DNA of 64,000 bases. Source: Tomocerus qinae. Lineage: Eukaryota > Arthropoda > Collembola > Entomobryomorpha > Tomoceridae. Below, one piece after another: positions 12,111-25,300 of this stretch. The notes below the pieces were generated by a model, which worked only from the letters and a program-made list of their open reading frames with translations, was not told the origin of the DNA and ran no database searches. Both the position numbers and the translations under genes were made by a program. The stretch lies in contig CM034547.1 of the NCBI GenBank assembly GCA_020055645.1, forward strand, positions 42,201,909 to 42,265,908. The letters are read 5' to 3'. Within the stretch, counting starts at the first letter, position 1; every line of letters begins with the position of its first letter.

Positions 12111-13799
12111 TTCGGTATTTCTTCCTAGGTAAGTATACACAATTTACTCCTATACATTCTTCTATATGTATTATGCAATGCAGTCGAGAATGTTACTACA
12201 CTACAATAATATACAGTCTACTTACTCTAATGTCTTCCCTAAACAAGCCAAGACAAACCAAACCACATGCTTACAAATATAGGCACATAAATACATACAG
12301 ATGTAATAACAACACACACATTTAGATTATCTTACAACAACGATGTTAGTTTAAATGCATTTCTGTCGTTTCTTATGTCATACACTAGTCTACGTTCTGT
12401 TCTCACGTCTTCTTGGAATGTCAAAGAAAATCTAACATCACCTCTCAATACTACACACTCAAATGTATTTATAAAGGATAATAAAAATACCTACTTATTT
12501 ACTGTTTACTTAACTACGTACAATACAAATTCTACTACCATTATTCACTCCCAAATCTATCGATCTCCTATTGAAATAAACAACATTATTATTGCACTTA
12601 CAGATGCATTACTAACGGGAACCTTATTTTTATAAAATCTCTACCACTTCCAACTTTACATTGTATCAGTACCTACATATACAATTTTCGTGTAAAAATA
12701 AACTCACAATCTCCTCTTGTCATTAACTCCTATATATAAATAAAAAATTGCCGAGACTACTCAACTTAGAATGATGCATCCTTAGTGCATTCCACTATAA
12801 TGTGTCGTCTACTCAGTAGTAGGTGTATATTATGATGCTTGCTATTTACACTTCTTTCCGAAAATGCTTTAAATCACTGTACAGACATGACGCAAGAATA
12901 TAAAAGCTTATAAATTATAATGCAACTTACAACTTAAAAGTTAATTCACAATGCTAAACAATTAACTTTATAAATTATAATCATTAGAATTTATTTCTCA
13001 TCATCTAATAACGTTATTGGGTACTGCTACCATTCAGTGGTACATTAGCAACCTCACAAATTAACCACCAATTCCCAAAAAATTAGAAAATTGGACCTAG
13101 GGTTAATTTAGCATATATATATAAAGGGGGACAGTAAGTAGCCTTGCAATGTAAATAATAACTATAGCTAATCACTAATTATATTAAAGTATAGCTTGTA
13201 AAATTGTCCAGATCGGATGCTTCAACATCATCAAACATTGAACGTTTAAAATGGCAGATAAAATTATTCTTCAAAATTCGCTTCCTTTGATTAGGTTATT
13301 TTTTGTCGAGAATACAAGAGCCATGCCCTGATTACCACCAAAAATTGGACATCACTACTATTAGATAAACGGCAAAAGTCAGTCACGTGACAATTCCGTT
13401 TGTATGTTTGTACTTCTGTGTGTTGATTTGCCGTAATTCTAAAACGCAGCCAAGCACATAATAACACACATAATGAGGCAAATTCCAACACGTCCAAAGC
13501 AGAACAATTGGTGGCAGTACACAGTTATGCAATGCGCGGTCTATAGTCTCCTACGACTTACAAGGCACAAAAAATTTCATAACAGGAACAATGCATGCAT
13601 TCTGTATGAAAATTATTCCAGCTTTCAGTGCGCTCAAGGTTTCTATTACTTCATGTGCGGGAAAATTCAATTTGGCCATTTACATTGATGTTTTGAATAG
13701 GTTGAATAAAAGTTAGATTCCCAAAATGTGAGTCAGTTTCCGATTCTGTAAAGTAAATAATTTTGCACCGTTTAAGGCAGTGGTGCAGATTTAAAAAGA
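12111..13799. other. Non-coding interval, nothing supported
   Basis: AT-rich sequence with only short, unconvincing open frames. I see no protein family, RNA gene or clear repeat here. Confidence 0.5.
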
Positions 13800-14700
13800 C
13801 TGTTTATACCACAAATAGGGACGCTGCTAGGCAACCAGCAAAAAATTATCATAGAAGGTGAATGGGAATCGCGAAAATTCGTAGTTTTTTTGGGAAAGTG
13901 TAAAAAAGAATCTTCAAAACTTATTCTAGAGGTTATACTTTGAAAACTTCACATTTTTGTCTCGGGCTTGAAGATATCATCGTTTGAAATTGAAATTGAT
14001 ACATATTTCTGTATTTGCATTTTGTTATCCGTATGTCTTCCAATCAAAGACAAAATTGTGAAATTTTTAAAATATAACCTCTAGAATTTGTTCCGATGAA
14101 TTTTTTATTGAATTTACTTTATGGGTGTTGGATCAGTAATCTCGGATCCTTTAGCACGTTCCCAAAAAACGTTAATGAGGAATATGATAGTCAAGAGATC
14201 ATTTACGTTTGTATGCACCAGGACTTTAAGCTCCCGGTACCTCCGAATTGTAAGTCTCTAATGATCATCAAAATGCATGTAAAAATTGCTTTACAACTCT
14301 TGGAATTCTGTCTAAAGTTCTTACCCGATTTACTTGTGGTACATTTTTGGCATCCTGAATATAATGTCGATCATCACAACGTATAAAATATTAATGGTAT
14401 TGTATGCTCAATGAGTTACTCCAATAGTCAAAAAATTTTCTAAAATTTCATCTTACTACTACCTAGGGTCAATAGACATCGAAAAAATTTTAATTTCCAG
14501 TGTAACAGGCCCCGCCCAGTGGCTAATTTTCTCACTTTGGCGACGCCCCCGAATGGATCGTGACGTTCTCAAGTTTGATCAATATTTGTCTTTGCATTTG
14601 AAAGTTATCGTGGGGACAGAAGGACGGACGTACGGACAGACGGTTCTATAAGCTCGCTTCCTCAGGCGATGAGCTAAAATTACAATAAAAAACACTCAAT
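13800..14700. repeat. Repeat-derived block with long inverted repeat and GGACGGAC tail
   Basis: Arms at about 13917-13962 and 14048-14092 are imperfect inverted copies (core TTCTAGAGGTTATA against TATAACCTCTAGAA) about 85 bases apart. Further right, 14600-14690 holds GAAAGTTATCGTG, then repeated GGACGGAC/GGACAGAC units and a TATA-containing end. The same arrangement occurs at 53964-54055 in the same orientation, so this is a dispersed, non-autonomous repeat. No transposase is visible. The element ends were not determined. Confidence 0.6.
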
Positions 14701-15375
14701 TTTCTAATTAATCGCTTGACGCTACATTGCTAATTAAGGCTAACTCGGCCTTAAAATGGTCCATTGTCCAGTGATGGCAGTATGTATAATGGTGATTAAA
14801 AGTATCCGAGTCAAAAATGTGGTGGGTAACCGGAGTAATTTGCCAATAACCAAATTCTCTTTTTAAACAAAAGGTTGACCCTAGGCCGTACTAAAGTTTT
14901 GGAATATTTTTTGACTATATCAATAACGTAAAATCTGTACTTCTGGCCCTGGCCCACCTAATGAAAATGCATGAAAAGGTCAATTGGAATAAACATAAAA
15001 ATCTATGTATCTGAAATACATTCTACCCATCGTACTATATTGCCCTGGTATACACACTAGCTTTATTTATAACAGAACTTGGGTCCTCCTGTGACCGGTA
15101 CATTATATTAGTGATGAGCCCAATTGGATGCCGGTGTAATTTGCCTACTAGAAACCATAATTTTTACAAAATTGTTTGTAGATCACTAGCCCCATGTACT
15201 ACAGGACCTGGGTCCTGTGACCGCCTAGTAAGGGTATATACAGCTTTCGCTTTTATATGGTGTTTACTATGCCCATTATACCTACCTTTACCATATCAAT
15301 TTAATTATGGCCCCATTATACTTATTTATATTAGGATTCATTACTTAACATAATACAAAAATTAATATTTGGACT
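14701..15375. other. Unclassified non-coding, probably repeat-derived
   Basis: Between two repeats. It contains paired GGTCCT-GTGACC stretches at about 15080-15095 and 15207-15221 (TGGGTCCT...GTGACCG in both), suggesting decayed internal duplication. No coding potential recognised. Confidence 0.35.
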
Positions 15376-15384
15376 ATATTATAG

Positions 15385-15628
15385 CAAGATTCGTCTATAT
15401 GGTAACAGGTTAGTCGGTCCGGTAGTTGACAAATTAAAAATTCACTTTTGTCACTTCTGGAGGACAAATCCTATAATTTGTCCTCCACTGCTTGGATAGG
15501 ATCGATAGGATAAAGGACTGCCATTGCTAACTACCATGGTGATTACAGGCAGGTGAATATGGAGGTGAAAAAAGTGAACTTTTAATTTGCCAACTCCCGC
15601 ACCAACTAACCTGTTTAGACGAATCTTG
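15385..15628. mobile_element. Intact 244-bp foldback MITE with 9-bp target-site duplication
   Basis: The element starts CAAGATTCGTCTA and ends with its reverse complement, TAGACGAATCTTG. Both ends are flanked by the same 9-mer ATATTATAG in direct orientation (15376-15384 and 15629-15637). The terminal inverted repeats run about 60-65 bp, through AAATTAAAA.TTCACTTTT, and differ by a few substitutions plus a 6-base insertion in the left arm. An internal perfect 11-bp hairpin lies at 15459-15469/15476-15486. There is no open frame. Long inverted repeats with a 9-bp duplication fit a non-autonomous Mutator-like (MULE) element best; that class assignment is inference. Confidence 0.85.
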
Positions 15629-15637
15629 ATATTATAG

Positions 15638-18600
15638 AGTACTTGGGGTATTAGCACATACTCTATGTAATCATCCTTTGTTTCAAGAAATACGATAAGC
15701 TAGAGGATAAATACTATTAGAGACTAATAATAGCAAAATCGTATTCTCACAGTTGAGAAAAGTTAAGTTCGCCATTTCTACTTTTATGTTTTTAGGTTTA
15801 AAATTAAATTAAAATAGTTTAACGCAGGAAGATTGATGAAAAGTTCACATGTTGCGAAAAGTTGACTGAATGAGTCACTCTCCCTCTAATGCTCATTTCC
15901 TCGAAGTAGATTCTCCGAGCTTGCTCTTGGTGCTTTCCCAGAATTACGTTGTACTTTTAGCCATTAAACCTTAAACCACATTGCATATCTATTTAAACGT
16001 AGATATATACGTGGTCGTTTTTATATTGTTTGCACAAGCGAAATAAGCATTATAGTTATCTGTAATATTAGCGATATAGCAGAGAGCATGAGGATTGAGG
16101 ACATTGCGAAGCTATAAATCCATCAACACTTGCTACACAAATGTGTTGTAGCTACAAACACTATCCTCTGCTACAGAAATATAGTTTATGTTTAAGTTTC
16201 TCCATATTTGTTTAGAACAATTCCGTCGAAGCATCCAGATCAGTCATTTCATCCTTTCCCATTAGCTTTCTTTCAAAATGCACACAAATCTCTGATTATT
16301 ACAAAATTGAGCTAATTTAGAAAAATGAGCATTGTCTACCCGAACAACCCTTATCAGTCCAAAATCATCGAATACTCAGTAGTGACAGAAATAACTGACC
16401 TTTGAATATTATTTGATTAATATTTCGCAGCGATATTGATGCCTATACATAATGCTAGCACTAATATCTATCTGTACTTAAAGACTTTGACCTGCCATTA
16501 ATGTAATCTGCATACGCAGAGATAGCAACATAGATAAGCATCCTCTAATCATATTGACAAAGCGGGCTTTCAGTTTCGTTTATGCATATATAGATAACTA
16601 ATCACGTCAATAAATAATCTCTAAAATAAATAGTACAAGCTTACCTGAGTGCATAACACACAAGTTCATAAAAAAGTAATATTCTTTGAAAATGTCGTTT
16701 AATGTTGCATGTACCTACATAATTGGTAACAAAATCAAATACACTATGGTATAGTGTTTGGTATTCTAAGCTTAACGTTCAGATTGCATAGAATAGTAAA
16801 GGATATTAGCAATAACGTTTAACTCAGTGTTAAAATATTTGGTAAATGCGTATAGGGTTTATATTGTAGCTATTATATTTCTATTACTCATATATACATG
16901 CATAAACAGTTGCAGCGTCCTCAGCTCATAAGCAAAATGCCAATAATTCATATATGCAATTTTTTTGTCTGACAAGTGCTTACATACATAGACATATACT
17001 ATAATAATGGTAACGATATGTTTTGCCGTTCTTGCCTGAAAGTATAATGCATACAGACATGCATGTGTGCCCAATTATATTATGGCTGTGACTATTTATG
17101 CACTGAGCAAGTTCATCTGCAAAAAATGTACATAATTGTTCACCAGGCTTTGCAATTTGTTTGTATTTAGCTTTAGTATATGTAAAAGATAAGTACACCT
17201 TAACATTCACTCATTTACGCTTCGTTTGAGAATATAATTAATTTCCTGTAGTTTATACCTCCCTAGAATGTAACAAATAATGACGTCTGATAATACACAA
17301 ACCATGTTGTACATAGTGTATAACTTTAAAGTTGCTGTATGGGCACGTTCTTGAAGCTAAAGTGCGTCTTTTACTTTTACACCTTATTATGACTTTGTTT
17401 TTAACGCAAGAACATCCAAGAAAGTAATAACAAAACAATTGACACTTAAGTGCAATGCGAATATACCATTCAATGTGATTGTTGGAAGGAAATCGCAAGG
17501 GTAATTTAACACTTTAAGGAACAGCGAAAGTATTCTTCTTATCGTAGACCAAATATACAATGATAGCTTGTTTATGGTTAGCATGTTGGTACGAGTTGGA
17601 GATTTTATAGAATTTGCCTTTACGTGATAGTAGGAATTACATGGCATTACTTAGCCCACAATAAAATGGCCACAAATTTTTAATTGCGCAAAATATTTTC
17701 CTTATTGGGAGATTGGGAGTGAGTGGGGTGCTTTTTTTAAAGATTTTAACGCGCCTAGTGAGTCTGGAAGGTTTTGCTGCTACTAATTTTCCCTGGAATG
17801 AGACTGGATGTTGGAATAGCAAGCAAATATTATGTATTCTATGCATTGTCTAGCTGTTTTAGTGTAGCTGCTTTATTTTAGGATGGATATTGCAGTGTGA
17901 ATTAACGAAGCGAAGAAAATGAATGGCATATCCTTGAATTGAATGTATGTAGCATCATAAAAAACGAAACTACATCATAGTTGTAAAGCACGTAGGACAT
18001 TTGCCCAGTCGTCTGGTGCTCTATGTATGTCCCTTTTGCTTTTAGAGCCTTTTTTTTAATATATTTGTTTAACATTGATGTAGGCATCTTGAATGACAGT
18101 CGTTGCCAAAGGGCTTTTTTACTTTACTTTTACCTATGTAGTTACAATACAAATTATGCCAAAACTAAAGATAAGAAGACATGCCTGGACATACCCACCT
18201 CATGTATAACCATACTACGTAAGTTAGTACAACGGATACGCTGAAATGTGTGCCATCATTTAATTTATTCCTTTGCAAATTTTTTATAACTGATCAAACA
18301 CTATGATATATTATTGCTGTTTAAAGAGTTCCTATATCCATAGGACATACTGTGGCAATAGATTCATTTTATCTCCAATGCTAATGCCGACTTGGAATAT
18401 TGTAAAATTCTGCAAATATATTCCTAAATTTTATTACCAAGAAGTCTTTTATCACAGACTGACGTTGATGTATTTCATAAGAAAAGTAGAGATAAAAATG
18501 ACAAAAATCATATAACTAATTCCTATAGGAAAAAGATTTAATATAATTTACCTAAGTTAAAGTTTAGTTTACCTTTAAGCACTTTACCATACCTAGACTT

Positions 18601-19242
18601 TTGTCAATCGTAATTTTTTATGGTTGATCAGGTATTAGTAAAGCTACCTGCACTTCCACCAATAAATCACTTTGCCCTTCAAAGAAAAGTGCTACGCAAA
18701 TTCAACAGCGTTACTAATTATGAATAATGAATAGATTTTGAGGCATTAATGCCAATATTATTTGTTTTGCTGATTTTGTGAAACTTCTGAGAAGAATTCA
18801 TATGTACGATAGACATACAAAGATTATCAACACGATATTTTTAATGGCAGGAAGATTGTTTTATTGCCTCATTTCTGGTGTAAGCATTCATTTGGTCTTC
18901 CGTGAGGTCGAACAACCAACTCCATACTGTATATGATGCCCTGCCTGCGAGTTACCTCATACATACATAATACATATACGTATTAGCGTCATTGCTGACT
19001 GACCAAATCAAATACTCTTTTCCCTATACCGTAGACACTGCAACATTTGACATCATTGACAGTATCATCACTATTCTATAATCGAGGTTGAACACATGTA
19101 TAGGGTATACATGGAATTTGTGGCTTACACCAGACCAGTCGAAAGATTATGTCAAAGACTATTAAATAATAATATTTACAACGCAACAGTAAAATGGTGG
19201 ATTTTCTTGTAAAGGGTATAGAAAGCATAAGTTGCAATTACT
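15638..19242. other. Non-coding interval, nothing supported
   Basis: AT-rich. The open frames in it (up to 86 codons) lack family motifs, plausible splice partners or biased composition. No RNA gene seen. Confidence 0.5.
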
Positions 19243-19353
19243 GTGCAAATAAAGTTCGGAGATGCATAAATTGTAGTTCTATTGTTCTAAAATGTTAACC
19301 AATCCAGTAGAACAATAGAACTGTAATTTATGCAACTCCAGAATTTTTAGCAC
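19243..19353. repeat. 111-bp near-perfect inverted repeat (hairpin)
   Basis: Left arm 19243-19288 and right arm 19309-19353 are reverse complements with few differences. The inner 26 bases (TGCATAAATT..AGTTCTATTGTTCT) differ at two positions. The loop is 20 bases. It could be a small foldback element or a microRNA-type precursor; the sequence alone does not decide. I recognise no known microRNA seed in it. Confidence 0.7.
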
Positions 19354-22300
19354 CTGTACATTACTAGAGTAGTTATATATATTATTATGTTATAATATAT
19401 TTGTGATACTTTTCAAGTATTGAATTAATTAATCCAAATATCTCATGATAATACATGTAGGCATGTTTTTAATTTTTTTACAGCTTCCATACAAAGACAA
19501 TTGTAGCAGTTTGGTGCTATTAATGTAGTTACATGTAATTACTCAATTTAAAGATAATCTCTATAGATCAGGTTTTCTATAGAGCTCAAGATTTTCTGGA
19601 CTATCTGGGCAGTTTATGAATAGTGCAGTTTCTTAGAAATTATGGACTAATAGAAACACAATGCGTTTAATTACTCTATGAGTGCTTGTTCCTGCCAAAT
19701 TAATTGGCAAAATGTTTCATCTAGTTTTAGGTGGTTCAAAAGTGCAAATAGTTTTTAAATGTAAATAGTTCTTGTGCTTTACTGTTCATTTTGTACAGTG
19801 CAGTAATATTTGTAGAATGGATATGTCGATATGAGCAATTCGGTATGAAGGTTGTTTAGTTTACAAGTTTACAAGCGCATTTTCCTGTCCAGTTAACGAT
19901 CAAGAAAGAGTAGTACATGGGTATATATGTAAATGAGTTGTTCTTTGTCCTTTGGCTTTCCATTTAAATTCTTTTGTCAGGTTTGTCCTGTACGTATCAT
20001 GCATTAGGTGTGACGATTTGCTTTGACTCATCCGTAAAGTATGAATAATTCTAAACAATTGAGAAATGGTACTTAAATTGTATATTGCATGTTAAATATG
20101 CAAATACTGAATACACAGGATCAATCATATCAGATGTAATTACATAATCACAGACATTTTTAAAGTGTTGGGTTTTATTTCACTTTCTTCACAGTAGGGT
20201 ATAAATAGATTAAATAATATACCCTTCCCTTGACCTTAAGTGTAGGTGATGTTTCACCTTATAAATATTGAAGTCAATTCTGTCTACTAAAACAATGGGA
20301 TCTTCACAAAATAAAAAATTCAGTTTGACTAGTGGAGATTGATTAATGTTTTAAATAATGAGTTGTATCTAATGAATACTTATTAATCGTCTCAAGTTAC
20401 GGATCAAAGTCCGTATCTGAATTTTTGTCATTAAATTTTTTGTAGTTTTGATTATATCTGTACTTATATTGTTGTAGGCATTCTTTTAAGTTCTCGTGTA
20501 TACCATTAAGATTTCAACAGAGCGAGCATTAATATTAGTAGCACTGTTAATCCTAGTAAATGCTATGTGCATAATGGGTATGTAATTACACACTTCTGAT
20601 TTACAATGATACTTTTAGTAGATGGATGTTTATGGGCTAGTCACTACGATTGCTATTCACAAGAAGAGTGGATGCATGGCCTGTAGTAGATGCCTTTTCT
20701 ATGTAAATACATTTCATGATGATCGTTTTGTAGATGTAAATAATGCCGTGTTCGTGCCTTTGCGTGGGCAGTGAATGTGAATGTATGTGAGTGAACAATC
20801 AAATGAAAACAAGGAAAGGCCATCAGATCTTACCTATACATATTTCCAATCTGTGAAGATTCTTCTGAAAAAATAATTGAAAAAGTTGATTTGGCTCGCT
20901 GAGATTTGAAACATGACAGTTGCAAATGACATGAGATTTATTACCCATTGAAATGTCAGTACGCTTTATTTAGTCATCTTTATTCTACTGATTATCGATA
21001 AATCTACTATTTGCTTAAACTTTCTGTCCACGTTTTCCCGTTACTCAATTTTTGGCAAACGGAAGTTGCATTATAAATTATTTTTTACTATTCTGTATGT
21101 ATAATTTAATAAAATTCGGCCCTTGGCTAATAAAATTTTTCTGAAGAATTTTAAGTTAATAAAATTCAATGTTGTTCTTCAAAATGAGGGTTGAATCTCA
21201 AGGTTCTTCATAATAGCTGTTAATGTTGCTTGGAAAATACACTAATGCTATACAGAACAACAATTAATACATGCAATATAAAAAACATCTGTTTGCTGGC
21301 ACATGCAGATATCATTGTCATTTTATTTTACACCACTGAAGTGATGCCATAAGGATGCTGATTGGTACCTGCTCCCACTATAAAGTTGTATTATATTTAC
21401 ATGAGGTAAAAGTTACAAGTTACTTACTAGTAGAATTACCTAGATAGTTTTCTAGAATAGAGGCGTGTCAAAACCAGTTTCACTGATCCGTTTATTGAAC
21501 TTACTCAATATATGTATTTTATTATAAGTCAATGTTGTAGCGACATTCTGTTATCAATGCAAATCCTATATATAGACAACTTTATCATAATCAACCAACT
21601 TGGCTTGGCGCACTGTTGGCAATTCACTACCCTTGCTACCTATAACTAGGCATAGCAAAACTTTTGATTTTTTTCTCACCAAGAGAATTAATCAATTTTA
21701 ACTCCTGTCCCTACATTAAGTACAGGGTAACGGATTAGACACGCAAATTACTGAATAAATCAAATAGGGTATGGAGATATTATGAAGCTCATATTTACCA
21801 CTTAATTCTTTCCAGTTTTTACTCGTAGTCCTGATTAAATTATACAATATGCATAACTTCGAATGTAAAAGGTGATTAAGATCATATCTTCAAGAAATAA
21901 AAGACAATAATGGCAAATTGCTTTTGCTTGAAACAAAAGTCTGCATTAGGATTAGGACTAATTTATTTAGCACAGGGTACGATCAATATTCCACATATTA
22001 TCTTCTATTGTTCTCCTATGGCACATGAAAATCCACAATTTAGTAAGATGTTTCTCATTTATTCAACGGATCAGGAAATGCAGTTTTAATAAGGGCAATT
22101 CTGGACGTTTAAAAATCAAATATTGTTTCTAATAGGGTTTGGACATGCAATGTTGTTTACGCAGATTTTTACTTTATCCCGAGTCAATAATTACAACGAG
22201 ATTCCAAAACAACAAGCCGACAATTCGAATGCAAATTTGATGCTTTTGCATTGCATTCGTTCGTTTCATTAATTTCAATGTTGTGGCTATGCTGCTTAGA

Positions 22301-25300
22301 GCCAACAGTACCTATAAACATGAATGTTCTAAATACCTTAACACATGACATTTGAAAAAAGGAACATTTCATGGAAAGATGCATTACGTCAATAGCAATC
22401 TGTGTTTTTCTTAAATGATAGAAGATTGATTAGAGCAAAGAGGCCGCAAATAAAGAAATCTGATGCAGATTGCTTCTTTAAGACGAAACATTCAATACGG
22501 ATGAAATAGAGAGATGATAATTATTATGCTACTTGTAAGGAATGAGGGTAAATGATATGTTACGTCTGTAATTTAATTACACAGATAAGACAAGAAAGAC
22601 AACAAGTCTAGCAAGCTAGAATTCCTTGTGATATGCTTACCAATTCTTTAAGTGATTTATAATCAATGCTTTGAATTCATACATTTCTTACGACGCATCA
22701 AATACTTTAACTCACAATCTGTCTGCTGTTGTCAAAATTTATATACTATACTGAACTGAAATTCACAGAAGTTTTTTTTTTGAAGGGAAGCAAAGCCCTA
22801 AATGACACAAAACAGTAATTTTCCATATATGGTAACATTGAGTTATAGGCACAGATGAATTTTTATTTGTTTTTTTTTTGTATCTGTTTATATCTAGTAC
22901 AGGTTCTTGAAATTATTCAATTGCATAACGTATGAATTTATTAGCTAATCTGAGTTCAAAATTGCAATAGTCGTATTTAGTGACGTCAATGAAAGGATAA
23001 ATGTAGAGTATATGAATATTAGTTAATATTTTAAGATTTGATAAATGGAAGAAACGTAACTGTAAATAATCTTTTCCCTTTACTCCACTTTCTAAGTGTC
23101 TATCCTACCTATTGCCATTTCTACATCATTTTTCAATGTAAAGTTATGTTTACATCTGTGAACTACTTATTAAAGTCAACAACAACACCTGAGAAAAATC
23201 AATCGTAACAACTGCTTCAAGTGTGAGACACCTGGAATGGAAAAACTACTCTCCACCTTGAAGCTCTTGAGCAAATGGTTGAAAACGAAGCAAACAGGTC
23301 AATAAGACATGATGATCGTCATTGACAATTTATGCGCTGTCGTTATAATGGCAGTTACACGAAGACATTTAAGAAGTACATATCATATCCAGATATATTG
23401 ATTAAGAAACAAAGTGATGAGCAGAGTACCCTATAATTATGTTGTAGGAAAGGAATTAGCAGTCTAGTATTTAGCACAAAATATTCAACAGACAAGCTTG
23501 TCTTCCTTCAAATCAGCGATCGCGTAAACAAGTCAACTCAACAAGCTGTATTACGACTGATATTCATTTTTATTCATCTTCTCAATTCTTCTTGCAGTTG
23601 GGCATAAATTTTAAGTTTAATTAAAATATATTGCTTAGTGCACCGAACTGAAGTTTTGAAGTGCAACTTTGCTAAAGTGCATGACATAAATATTCATACA
23701 TAATTTCAAGTTTTCAAGTGTAGCTACTTAATTTTTTGGCAGATGCATTGCGAATATTCACATTACAAGTTTAAGCAAAAGAAAAAAAAGTGCATGTAGA
23801 ATATGATTATGATCTAGGCCTGATTTTTATTTTAACTGATTAAAATGTTATTTACAAAGCCTGTTTTAGAATGACATTTTTCAATTTATAGATAGCAAAT
23901 GACATTATGCAATTTATGATAGGTAAGTATGTATATTGGCATCTTTGAAGTTTGCACTTAGGATGGATATTACTAGTATGGTGTGTATATCTGCTTTGGA
24001 AATTGCATGATATGCCAAACCATATTTACTAGACATCCCACCAGTGCATATAATATTGGCGTATGTATATGAAGTATTCGCGTGTGCATTTAGTTGAATT
24101 CTAAACTGTATTCCGGTTTTTGCAACAAAGTATTATCATATTGAATAATATAATCCCTAGTAAGTAAGTGGAGAGAGAATCAAGTCAGCAAAAAAGAATC
24201 AGAGAAACAAAACAGTGTAGAGATTACATATAGTTGGGTATAGTAATACATTGTAAGTTGTACACACCATGACATTAAATAGCAAGCATTAAGCAGCTTG
24301 TAGCATAAAAAGGCATCTTTTTTAGATTATATAGGAGAGTCTCTGGTTTGTCTGGTAGATAAAAAAGTTATATTACAAGCTGGGCTGGCAAGACAAGTCT
24401 AAAGTGATCTTTAGTGTGAATTGAATGGTATAGTGTGTGGGTGTTAGTTGTTTAGCCAATCAAAATTCAGGAAAATGACGGCATTTCGCAGGAGGCAGAA
24501 GGAGATTCTGTACACGTGCAACCTCAAACAACACTCGCTAGCCTGTCAGTAGAAATCCAACCACAGAGCAAACAACATCTACATAAGCCTACTACATACT
24601 ACAACCAAAGCTTTTCGTTTTTAACTCCTAATTTCTTTATGTTATACATTATTTCTAAAAATTCTTTTCATTTACTAGTTCAAGGGTCAAAGTTTCTCTT
24701 TGTTGATGGTTCTACCTAGATTTATACAGAATGGTTATATAATTCAATTCTTCACTTCTATGCACACTTAAACTACTAAAAAGGAAAACAAATTAAATTA
24801 CCTAAACTATTTCCCTCCATTGTTCCATTACAATGTCAAGGTGAAGTTTCCGGTGAAAAGGTTATGACTTGTGATTCCCTCAGAAAGTTTTGTGAAAACA
24901 TGGTATTCAAACACGAAGTAGGAATTCTTAAGTAACTACCAAATTATAAATACTAGTATAAGACACTCTGTGCATTTTACCGGTGATTAAAGGCTCCATG
25001 CTAACTTTTCTTCTCAAGGAGGAGCCTATATTATACTGTTTTTAGAAATCCAACACCAAGATATAGATTATTGTTGAAACTCAAATTGTTTGTCGCAGCA
25101 CAATATTTTGAGACAAGGCTTTAACCGCAAATCTCATTCTTGTTTTTACAAATCTGCGCATACAAGAATAGTTTGCTGAGATCGTTAAATGGGAATTTCA
25201 GGTAATAATATTTTTCATTTGTGTGCAGTGTACTGTATCTTGCTAAAATTACTGCCTGCTATTTATATGTATTAATGAATTAATAGTTTACATTCAAAAC

